A stretch of 12,540 nucleotides of DNA from JBEIFW01 sp040382215. Its GTDB lineage: Bacteria; Actinomycetota; Acidimicrobiia; Acidimicrobiales; Ilumatobacteraceae. The notes under the pieces are model-generated. The model searched no databases and was not told the origin of the DNA. It was given only the letters and a program-made list of their open reading frames with translations. The stretch is taken from the NCBI GenBank assembly GCA_040382215.1, contig JBEIFW010000107.1, forward strand, positions 1-12,540, given 5' to 3'. The position numbers were made by a program, and so were the translations under genes. This document shows positions 5,998 through 11,912 of the stretch, in pieces; positions within the stretch are counted from its first letter, which is position 1; each line of letters starts with the position of its first letter.

Positions 5998-6714
5998 GTG
6001 CAGGTCACCACCCGTCACACCCCGAGCTTCGGCGTCGCCCGTCTGACGCTCGGCGGCAGCGAGCAGGTCCGCGTCGAAGCCGGCGCCATGATGGCCATGT
6101 CCGCCGGTGTCACGCTGCAGGCCAAGGCCGAAGGCGGCATCCTCAAGTCGCTGAAGCGGGCAGCGCTCGGCGGCGAGTCCTTCTTCGTCACGACGTACAC
6201 CGCGCCGGCCGGCGGCGGGTTCGTCGACGTCGCTGCCCGGCTTCCGGGCGACCTGATCTCGCTCGAGGTGGTGCCGGGCCGGGCCTGGTTCGTGCAGAAG
6301 GGCGGCTGGCTGGCCTCGCCGGCGACGGTCGCGCTCGACGCCCGGTGGGGTGGGTTCAAGAACCTGTTCGGCTCCGAGGGCGGGTTCATCCTGCGCGCAG
6401 AGGGGCAGGGACCGCTCGTCATCGGCTGTTACGGGGCGATGGAAACCTGGGAACTGCAGGCGGGCCAGACCATCACGGTCGACACCGGCCACATGGTGGC
6501 CTACGAGGACACCGTGACGATGCAGTTGCGGACCGTCACCGGTGGGATCGTGCAGACCTTCAAGAGCGGCGAGGGCATGGTGTTCGACTTCACCGGCCCG
6601 GGGCGAGTGCTCACCCAGACCCGGAACCCGAACGAACTGCTCGGGTGGCTGTCCGCGGCGCTCGGGACGGCGGGCGGTGGCCCGGGGATGGGCGGCTTGT
6701 TCGGCCGGGATTGA
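5998..6714 (+). CDS. AIM24 / TIGR00266 family protein
   Basis: A 238-residue all-beta protein of the AIM24/TIGR00266 family. Typical features are the early SEQVRVEAGAMMAMSAGVTL segment, GGESFFVTTYTAP and LEVVPGRAWFVQKGGWLAS near the middle. Late in the protein come VIGCYGAMETWELQAGQ and GHMVAYEDTVT. The C-terminus (residues about 215-238) is a glycine-rich tail ending GMGGLFGRD. Bacterial members are widespread and their biochemical role is not established; the mitochondrial namesake affects inner-membrane organisation. There is no signal peptide or membrane segment. It has its own ribosome binding site and probably its own promoter, so it appears to be a single-gene unit between the DPA operon and dnaG. 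Family assignment is secure, but function is unknown. Confidence 0.88.
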   Translation: MQVTTRHTPSFGVARLTLGGSEQVRVEAGAMMAMSAGVTLQAKAEGGILKSLKRAALGGESFFVTTYTAPAGGGFVDVAARLPGDLISLEVVPGRAWFVQKGGWLASPATVALDARWGGFKNLFGSEGGFILRAEGQGPLVIGCYGAMETWELQAGQTITVDTGHMVAYEDTVTMQLRTVTGGIVQTFKSGEGMVFDFTGPGRVLTQTRNPNELLGWLSAALGTAGGGPGMGGLFGRD

Positions 6715-6731
6715 CCGCCGGTAGGTCCCGA

Positions 6732-6756
6732 CGGCGCCGACCGTAGGCTGGCGCCG
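6732..6756. repeat. Inverted repeat around the dnaG -10 box
   Basis: CGGCGCC (6732-6738) and GGCGCCG (6750-6756) form a perfect 7-bp dyad with an 11-base centre that contains TAGGCT. The right arm ends on the first base of the dnaG GTG. It could be an operator, or in RNA a short hairpin ending AIM24-gene transcription; there is no T tract. Confidence 0.4.
6744..6749 (+). promoter_or_regulatory. Candidate leaderless promoter of dnaG-rpoD
   Basis: TAGGCT ends exactly 6 bases before the dnaG GTG at 6756. With the usual actinobacterial spacing, transcription would begin on or beside the G of the start codon. No Shine-Dalgarno sequence precedes the GTG, which fits a leaderless mRNA. Confidence 0.5.
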
Positions 6757-8501
6757 TGGGGATCGCCGAGGAGGACATCGAGCGTGTGCGCGCCGCAGTG
6801 CCCCTCGTCGACGTGGTGCGGGAACGGGTCGCGCTGCGCCGGGTCGGGCGCCGGTGGGTCGGGCTGTGCCCGTTCCACGCCGAAAAGAGCGGCTCGTTCA
6901 ACGTCAACGAGGAGCTCGGCTTCTACAAGTGCTTCGGCTGCGGCGCCAAGGGTGACGTCATCACCTTCGTGCGCGAGACCGAGCACCTCGAGTTCGCCGC
7001 TGCCGTCGAGCGACTCGCGGGCACGGCCGGGATCGCTCTGCGTTACACGACGGGAGGCGAGGGGCTCGAACGATCCCGGCGCGCGCGACTCGTTGCGCTC
7101 GTCGAGCAGGCTGTCGAGTGGTATCACCAGCGGCTGCTGCAGGCCCCCGATGCCCGCCCGGCGCGCGACTACCTGCGTAGTCGGGGGATCGACGGCACCA
7201 CCGCCCGGACGTTCCGGCTCGGTTGGGCCCCCGACGAGTGGGATGCACTGTCCCGATCGCTCCAGGCCGACGAACGCAACCTGCGGGAGGCCGGGCTCGC
7301 CTTCGTGAACCGCCGTGACCGGTTGCAGGACGTGTTCCGGGCCCGGCTGTTGTTCCCGATCTTCACCGAGACCGGTGACGCGGTCGGATTCGGAGGCCGG
7401 GTCCTGCCGGGCTCGTCGGATCCGGCCAAGTACAAGAACTCGGCCGAGTCGTCCGTCTATGCGAAGTCCCGCATCCTGTACGGGCTCAATTGGGCGAAGG
7501 CGCCGGTCGTGGCCGCCGATCGGGTGGTGGTGTGCGAGGGATACACCGACGTGATCGGCTTCCACCAGGCCGGGGTTCCCGAGGCCGTCGCGACCTGCGG
7601 CACAGCGCTCACCGAGGACCACGTCCGGCTGCTGCGGCGCTTCGCGCGCCGGGTGGTGCTGGCCTTCGACGCCGACGCCGCCGGCCAGGGGGCGGCCGAA
7701 CGGTTCTACCAATGGGAGCGCACCCACGACGTGGAGGTGGGGGTGGTTCGGCTTCCCGACGGCCTCGATCCGGCCGACCTGGCGCGGCGTGACCCGGCCG
7801 CGCTGGCGCGTGCGGTCGACCAGGCCGAACCGTTCCTCGGCTTCCGGCTGCATCGCGTGCTGCGCGCCGGCCGTGGCAATGCCCCCGAGCAGCGGGCGCG
7901 TACGGCGGCCGAAGCCCTGGGGGTGGTGGCCGAGCACCCCGACGTCAACGTGCGCACCCTCTATGCCGGGGAGATCGCGGCGGCCACCGGCCTGCCGGTG
8001 GCCGACATCGTGGCCGCAGCGAAGCGCGGGGCCGCGTCGGTGCGGGCATCGGCCGTCACGGTGGCCGCGGCGCCGGCCGCCACCCGGGAATCCGGCGAAG
8101 TGGCGTGTCTGTGGCTGCTCCTGCACCGCTGGGACGACATCGCCCCGTGGCTGTCGGAGGACCTCTTCGCCGACGAGACCTGCCGGCGCGCTTTTCGAGC
8201 CTTGGCGAGCGGCGAGGGTGATTTCGCCCGTTCGGTGGCCCTTGCGGATCCCGACGTGGCCGAGCTGCTCGAGCGGCTCGCCGTGGTCCACTTCGACCTC
8301 GACCCGGATCTCGAGGCATGCAACCTGATCGCGGCGGCCGTCCGCCGTTCGCTGGGGCGCATCGCAGCGCAGCGCGACCCGAGCCTCGCCGGCGACGTGG
8401 CCGAGGCGAAGCTGCTCCTCGACGACCTCGAGCGGCCGGACCGACGGTCCACGAGCGCAGAGCGGCTGCTACGTTGGCTCGAGCGCGACGAGCAGCGATG
8501 A
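6756..8501 (+). CDS. dnaG: DNA primase DnaG
   Basis: A 581-residue bacterial primase that makes RNA primers at the replication fork. The N-terminal CHC2 zinc-binding domain has ligands Cys38 and His41 (LCPFH), then Cys59 and Cys62 (YKCFGCG). The catalytic core contains LFPIFTETGDAVGFGGRVL and the Toprim motifs: Glu261 in CEGYTDVIGFHQAG and Asp305/Asp307 in AFDADAAG. The C-terminal part (about 440-581) is the helicase-interacting region and is poorly conserved, as usual. The protein is a little shorter than the typical 600-640 residues, mostly in the linker. The GTG start is supported by the normal distance to the zinc domain and by the -10 box 6 bases upstream. The gene overlaps rpoD by four bases, conserving the dnaG-rpoD pair of the macromolecular-synthesis operon. 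Confidence 0.97.
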   Translation: MGIAEEDIERVRAAVPLVDVVRERVALRRVGRRWVGLCPFHAEKSGSFNVNEELGFYKCFGCGAKGDVITFVRETEHLEFAAAVERLAGTAGIALRYTTGGEGLERSRRARLVALVEQAVEWYHQRLLQAPDARPARDYLRSRGIDGTTARTFRLGWAPDEWDALSRSLQADERNLREAGLAFVNRRDRLQDVFRARLLFPIFTETGDAVGFGGRVLPGSSDPAKYKNSAESSVYAKSRILYGLNWAKAPVVAADRVVVCEGYTDVIGFHQAGVPEAVATCGTALTEDHVRLLRRFARRVVLAFDADAAGQGAAERFYQWERTHDVEVGVVRLPDGLDPADLARRDPAALARAVDQAEPFLGFRLHRVLRAGRGNAPEQRARTAAEALGVVAEHPDVNVRTLYAGEIAAATGLPVADIVAAAKRGAASVRASAVTVAAAPAATRESGEVACLWLLLHRWDDIAPWLSEDLFADETCRRAFRALASGEGDFARSVALADPDVAELLERLAVVHFDLDPDLEACNLIAAAVRRSLGRIAAQRDPSLAGDVAEAKLLLDDLERPDRRSTSAERLLRWLERDEQR

Positions 8502-9763
8502 CGGAGCCCCCTGACGAGCCCCAGCCGCCGCACGACGGCATTGCGGTAGCCGCATGGGCCGCGCTCGTCCGCACGGGGCAACGCAACGGGGCGGTGCACG
8601 CGGATGACGTTTCGATCGCGCTCGGCGAGCTCGAACCAACGGCCGACGTGATCGCGTCGGTGCAATCGGCGCTCGCTGCGCTCGGCATCGGACTCGACGA
8701 GTCGGTCGAGCCGCTCGCCGACGACGCCACACCGCCTCAGGGCACCCCGATCCGACCCGATCTGCTCGGCGACGATGCCGCTGGTCGGATCGACCGGGCC
8801 CGCCGTCGCCGGGTCACCCCGGTGCGGCTGTCCTCGGACCGGGGTGACGCGTCCACGTCGGACACCGTCCGCATGTACCTCAAGGAGATCGGAAGGGTCA
8901 GCCTCCTCAACGGTGACGAGGAACGCGACCTGGCGATGCGCATCGAGCGGGGCCTGCAGGCCGCCGAGCGGCTCGGGGCCGGCGGTTTGGAGCCCGTCGA
9001 GGTGCGGCGGCTCTCACGGCTGGTCACGGAGGGGGAAGACGCCAAGGACGAGCTCATGGAAGCCAACCTCCGGCTCGTCGTGTCGATCGCGAAGCGCTAT
9101 GTCGGACGCGGGCTGCAGCTTCTCGACCTCATCCAGGAGGGCAACCTCGGCCTGATGCGGGCCGTCGACAAGTTCGACTACACAAAGGGCTTCAAGTTCT
9201 CGACCTACGCCACGTGGTGGATTCGCCAGGCCATCACCCGGGCGATAGCAGATCAGGCGCGCACGATCCGCATCCCGGTGCACATGGTCGAGTCGATGAA
9301 CCGAGTGCTGCGGATCCAACGGCAGCTGGCGCAGGATCTCGAGCGCGAGCCCACCGTCGAGGAGCTTGCGGAGCGAGTGGCCCTCACCCCGGAACGGGTC
9401 CGGGAGATCCTGCGGATCGCCCAGGATCCGCTGTCGCTCGACTCGCCGGTGGGCGAGGAAGACGATTCGAACCTCGGTGACTTCATCGAGGATGCAGGAG
9501 CCGACGCCCCCGCCGAGGTGGCGACCCGCAAGATGCTCGTCGAGGCGCTCGACGCAGCGCTCGACGAACTGACCGAACGCGAGCAGGAGGTGGTGCGCCT
9601 GCGATTCGGCCTCGTCGACGGCAAGGCCCGCACGCTCGAAGAGGTCGGCCGGGAGTTCGGGGTCACCCGGGAGCGGATCCGCCAGATCGAGGCCAAGACC
9701 CTGGCCAAACTCCGGCACCCGCAGCGCAGCCAGCGCTTGAAGGAGTTCCTGGACGCCGAATGA
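8498..9763 (+). CDS. rpoD: Primary sigma factor RpoD (SigA type)
   Basis: A 421-residue group 1 sigma-70 factor. Residues about 17-70 look like region 1.1 (ALVRTGQRNGAVHADDV and then LAALGIGLDES), which supports the housekeeping class. A basic linker follows (RARRRR near residue 100). Region 1.2 is at about 121-155 (TVRMYLKEIGRVSLL). Region 2 is at about 185-260, with NLRLVVSIAKRYVGRG, DLIQEGNLGLMRAVDKFDY and FSTYATWWIRQAITRAI. Region 3 contains EREPTVEELAERV. Region 4 is at about 355-415, with LTEREQEVVRLRFGL and the helix-turn-helix FGVTRERIRQIEAKTLAKLR. The ATG overlaps the dnaG stop as ATGA and has only a weak purine run before it, so translation is probably coupled to dnaG. A tRNA gene follows after 32 bp. 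Confidence 0.97.
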   Translation: MTEPPDEPQPPHDGIAVAAWAALVRTGQRNGAVHADDVSIALGELEPTADVIASVQSALAALGIGLDESVEPLADDATPPQGTPIRPDLLGDDAAGRIDRARRRRVTPVRLSSDRGDASTSDTVRMYLKEIGRVSLLNGDEERDLAMRIERGLQAAERLGAGGLEPVEVRRLSRLVTEGEDAKDELMEANLRLVVSIAKRYVGRGLQLLDLIQEGNLGLMRAVDKFDYTKGFKFSTYATWWIRQAITRAIADQARTIRIPVHMVESMNRVLRIQRQLAQDLEREPTVEELAERVALTPERVREILRIAQDPLSLDSPVGEEDDSNLGDFIEDAGADAPAEVATRKMLVEALDAALDELTEREQEVVRLRFGLVDGKARTLEEVGREFGVTRERIRQIEAKTLAKLRHPQRSQRLKEFLDAE

Positions 9764-9778
9764 CGGTGGGCGGTGCGC

Positions 9779-9784
9779 TAGGGT
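9779..9784 (+). promoter_or_regulatory. Candidate -10 box for tRNA-Asn
   Basis: TAGGGT in the 32-bp gap after rpoD would start transcription near 9791, about 5 bases before the mature tRNA. This would let the tRNA be made independently of rpoD. It is a pattern match only, with no clear -35 box. Confidence 0.4.
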
Positions 9785-9795
9785 TCGACCCGCCT

Positions 9796-9871
9796 TCCGG
9801 GATAGCTCAGCAGGCAGAGCAGCTGACTGTTAATCAGCGGGTCGCAGGTTCGAGCCCTGCTCCCGGAGCCA
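9796..9871 (+). tRNA. tRNA-Asn (anticodon GTT)
   Basis: A complete cloverleaf of 76 nt including an encoded CCA (9869-9871). The acceptor stem TCCGGGA/TCCCGGA is perfect over 7 pairs, and the D stem is GCTC/GAGC. The anticodon stem GCTGA/TCAGC holds the loop CTGTTAA with anticodon GTT at 9829-9831. The T arm has GGTTCGAGCC. The discriminator is G. Confidence 0.97.
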
Positions 9872-9915
9872 GCCTCACCAGTGACGGGGTGTGGGTCCAT
9901 AGGCCGGTCTCGGCG

Positions 9916-10845
9916 TCACCTGGCCGGGAGGAAGGCGTTGACCGCCTGGCGTGCCTCGTCCGATCGGAACAGTGCGTTATGCCCCTGTCCGGGTATCTCG
10001 AGGAACGTGCGGTTCCGGCAGTTCGTGCAGGTCTCCAGCTCCTCCCGGAACCGGGGCCAGGAGCGCATCTGGATCTTGGAATCCTCCAGACCCTGCACGA
10101 ACAGGATGTCGGCGCGGTGGCCGGACGTGAACGACAGCAGCGACCGGGTGCGATACGCGTCGGGGTCGGTGGTCGTCGGTCCGTACCGCTGCGCCAGGCC
10201 TGCGCAGGTGGGGCTGGGCTCCAGGCGGCCCATCTCCTCGAGCCTGCACCGCAAGACGAGGTCGAGGGGCCCCGGTGCGTTGGCGATGACCCCGTCGACG
10301 GGGTGCAGCGTGTTGAGTCGTGTCGCCAGATATCCGCCCTGGGAGTGACCGGCGACGAACACCTTGCCGATGGTGATGCTCAGCGCTGCGGCGGCGTGGC
10401 GTTGCACCCATCGCAGCGCCGCTTGTGCGTGCGCCAAGTTGTCACCCATGAGCAGGCCTTCCTCGGTGTAGGCGACGCTGACCAGGAGCAGGTCGTTGCG
10501 ATCTAGGACGGCGCTGAAGGCGTCGAGCGTGTCGTGGGCCGCCTTCTGCACGGCACGGTCGTAGGACACCGTGCCGTGGAGGAGCACCACGGCATCCACC
10601 TGAGCGGCCGCCGGGCGCGCGATGACGACGTCGACGCGCACCCCGTCGAGCTCGACGGTGCGCGTGAGTCGAACGGGGTCGGTCGGCGCAGACGTACCGG
10701 CCGCCGATGGCGTGGTCTGCTCGGCGCGTGGGCCCTCGGGCGTGGTGGCCGGTGTACCGACCTCGGGCCTGCCCGAGGTCGAACAGCCGACGGCGGCCAG
10801 AGCGATCAGCACCGACGCCACCCGGCGCCAGCTCGCCGGTCGCAC
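9916..10845 (-). CDS. Secreted lipoprotein alpha/beta hydrolase
   Basis: A 309-residue probable lipoprotein. The basic N-terminus (RPASWRR) and hydrophobic stretch VASVLIALAAVG lead to Cys21, a plausible lipidation site, although Ala rather than Leu sits at -3. Residues 22-58 form a Pro/Thr/Ser-rich tether. The hydrolase domain follows, with VVLLHG (87-92), nucleophile Ser168 in GHSQGG, the likely acid Asp255 in QGLEDSK and His289 in GQGHNAL. Two cysteine pairs (Cys200/Cys214 and Cys273/Cys276) suggest disulfides outside the membrane. The substrate is unknown; it resembles dienelactone-hydrolase or prolyl-oligopeptidase-type esterases. The GTG at 10845 is the only start that keeps the charged N-region, and no good Shine-Dalgarno precedes it. 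It converges on tRNA-Asn and diverges from the CAT tRNA. Confidence 0.85.
   Translation of the reverse strand: MRPASWRRVASVLIALAAVGCSTSGRPEVGTPATTPEGPRAEQTTPSAAGTSAPTDPVRLTRTVELDGVRVDVVIARPAAAQVDAVVLLHGTVSYDRAVQKAAHDTLDAFSAVLDRNDLLLVSVAYTEEGLLMGDNLAHAQAALRWVQRHAAAALSITIGKVFVAGHSQGGYLATRLNTLHPVDGVIANAPGPLDLVLRCRLEEMGRLEPSPTCAGLAQRYGPTTTDPDAYRTRSLLSFTSGHRADILFVQGLEDSKIQMRSWPRFREELETCTNCRNRTFLEIPGQGHNALFRSDEARQAVNAFLPAR
10758..10781. repeat. Perfect 11-bp inverted repeat in the lipoprotein linker
   Basis: CGACCTCGGGC (10758-10768) and GCCCGAGGTCG (10771-10781) are exact complements separated by CT. The element lies within codons 22-30 of the lipoprotein gene, just after the lipidation Cys21. 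In mRNA it would form a very stable hairpin about 65 nt into the coding region. It is either a chance product of GC-rich linker coding or a regulatory site. Confidence 0.6.
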
Positions 10846-10946
10846 GGTGCCGGTCGAGGGTCGAGCGGGAGGACCAGAGCCGATGCGCGCACGATATGCC
10901 CGCCCGGCCGATGGTCGTGCTCGAGTACCCCGGCCGCGTCCCGGGC

Positions 10947-10952
10947 CTACGA
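10947..10952 (+). promoter_or_regulatory. Candidate -10 box for the CAT tRNA
   Basis: TACGAT fits TANNNT and would place the start near 10959, 5 bases before the mature tRNA. This is the same spacing as for tRNA-Asn. The rest of the 118-bp divergent gap (10846-10963) shows nothing else I can name. Confidence 0.4.
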
Positions 10953-10963
10953 TGCAGCGGCGA

Positions 10964-11036
10964 GGGGCGGTAGCTCAGTGGTCAGAGCACCCGGCTCATA
11001 ACCGGAGGCGCGTGGGTTCGATCCCCACCCGCCCTA
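10964..11036 (+). tRNA. tRNA with CAT anticodon (elongator Met, or Ile2)
   Basis: A full cloverleaf of 73 nt. The acceptor is GGGGCGG/CCGCCCT, with a G-U at the end pair. The D stem is GCTC/GAGC with a short loop, and the T arm is GTGGG TTCGATC CCCAC. The anticodon stem CCCGG/CCGGA has a C-A mismatch at its outer pair. The loop CTCATAA carries CAT at 10997-10999, and the discriminator is A. CCA is not encoded (CGA follows). It lacks the three consecutive G-C pairs next to the anticodon loop that mark initiators. Sequence alone does not separate elongator Met from lysidine-modified Ile2. Confidence 0.9.
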
Positions 11037-11099
11037 CGACAACCCGACATCGGGCACGGAGAGGACGCGGGCCTGGCCCTGGGGAAGAACCTCGAGCGG

Positions 11100-11807
11100 T
11101 CAGGCCAGCGCAGCCTGCAGCGCCGTGACGGTGCTGACGACGTGCGCCGAGGCGCGGCCGTCGAGCACGGACCAGATGCCGGTCATCAGCTCGTCGGTCA
11201 TCCGGTCGGCGTCGGCGAGCTTGGCCCGATCGGCGTCGGTGACGGCCACCTCGCCGTCCCAGCCGAACCCCTTCACCATGTCGGGCCGACGGATCTGGTG
11301 TGCCACGCGCGGTGAGATGCCCGAGGCGACGACCGCGACGAGATGGACGCTCCCGCGCAGCTCCCGGAGGGTGGCGACGAGTTGCATCGCGCGCGCCGGC
11401 AGATCGTCGGGTCGGGGTTCGGCGTTCAGCCCGGCGAACAGCGACAGCGCGGCCGGATGGGCGGCAGCGAGCACGGCTTCGGCGGCGTCGCAGAACTCGC
11501 CGAGACCGTCGACGCCGGCGAACTTCGCCCGGCCGAGATCGTGCGCGCACGCCAGGTACGCCCGCCCTGCGTCGCGAGGGGCGATCTTCTCGCGCGCCGA
11601 GGTCCACAGCTTCTCGACGAGTTCGGGGTTGAAATAGCCGAACGCACTGGCGACGACGGCCGCCTCGGCGTCTCCGAGCACGCCACCACGGCCGATGAAG
11701 TACCAGCGGAAGCCGTCGAGGCCCAGGGCCTTGCCCCGCTCGAGCGTGGGCGGGATGAAGTAGAAGGCCGACCCGAGCGCCCCGAGCGCAGGGTCGGCGG
11801 TGGTCAC
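11100..11807 (-). CDS. SCO6745-family protein
   Basis: A 235-residue, largely helical, soluble protein of the actinobacterial SCO6745 family. The signature is near the N-terminus: YFIPPTLERGKALGLDGFRW, then YFIGRGGVLGDAEAAVV and SAFGYFNPELVEKLW. Later come LFAGLNAEPRPDD and LRELRGSVHLVAVVASGISP, both typical of the family. The last 40 residues are highly charged and end with an alanine-rich helix. No enzymatic motif or DNA-binding motif is clear to me, and the family has no established function that I can state. The GTG at 11807 is the first start codon upstream of the conserved part, with a TAGGGT -10 box 25 bases before it but no Shine-Dalgarno. The frame stays open further upstream, but this is antisense to the next gene. 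It converges on the CAT tRNA. Confidence 0.8.
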   Translation of the reverse strand: MTTADPALGALGSAFYFIPPTLERGKALGLDGFRWYFIGRGGVLGDAEAAVVASAFGYFNPELVEKLWTSAREKIAPRDAGRAYLACAHDLGRAKFAGVDGLGEFCDAAEAVLAAAHPAALSLFAGLNAEPRPDDLPARAMQLVATLRELRGSVHLVAVVASGISPRVAHQIRRPDMVKGFGWDGEVAVTDADRAKLADADRMTDELMTGIWSVLDGRASAHVVSTVTALQAALA

Positions 11808-11832
11808 GAGTGCGTCAGTGGTTACGCGGCCG

Positions 11833-11838
11833 ACCCTA
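11833..11838 (-). promoter_or_regulatory. Candidate -10 box for the SCO6745-family gene
   Basis: The minus strand reads TAGGGT, which would start transcription near 11826 and leave a leader of about 19 nt before the GTG at 11807. That leader lacks a purine-rich ribosome binding site. The hexamer matches the one before tRNA-Asn. Confidence 0.4.
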
Positions 11839-11900
11839 TCCTGCGGACTTCTTTGCGGCCTCAGCTCCCCGATCCCCAGTGTCCTCCCAGCTCGGGCGCC

Positions 11901-11906
11901 TATCGT
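11901..11906 (+). promoter_or_regulatory. Candidate leaderless promoter of the secreted repeat protein
   Basis: TATCGT ends exactly 6 bases before the GTG at 11913, the same geometry as at dnaG. No Shine-Dalgarno sequence is present. Transcription would start at or next to the start codon. Confidence 0.5.
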
Positions 11907-11912
11907 CGGGTC

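Noticed and set aside
6501..8291. A 596-residue minus-strand open frame opposite dnaG
   Set aside because: Low-complexity composition, no family features, and fully antisense to the conserved primase.
9872..9915. Possible terminator between tRNA-Asn and the convergent lipoprotein gene
   Set aside because: Only imperfect 4-5 bp stems and no T tract on either strand.
11037..11099. Short dyads CCCGACATCGGG (11043-11054) and GGGCCTGGCCC after the CAT tRNA
   Set aside because: Stems of 4-5 bp with tiny loops and no T tract; expected by chance at this GC content.
10534..11128. Two plus-strand open frames opposite the lipoprotein and across the CAT tRNA
   Set aside because: No ribosome binding site, biased composition, and they read through a tRNA gene.
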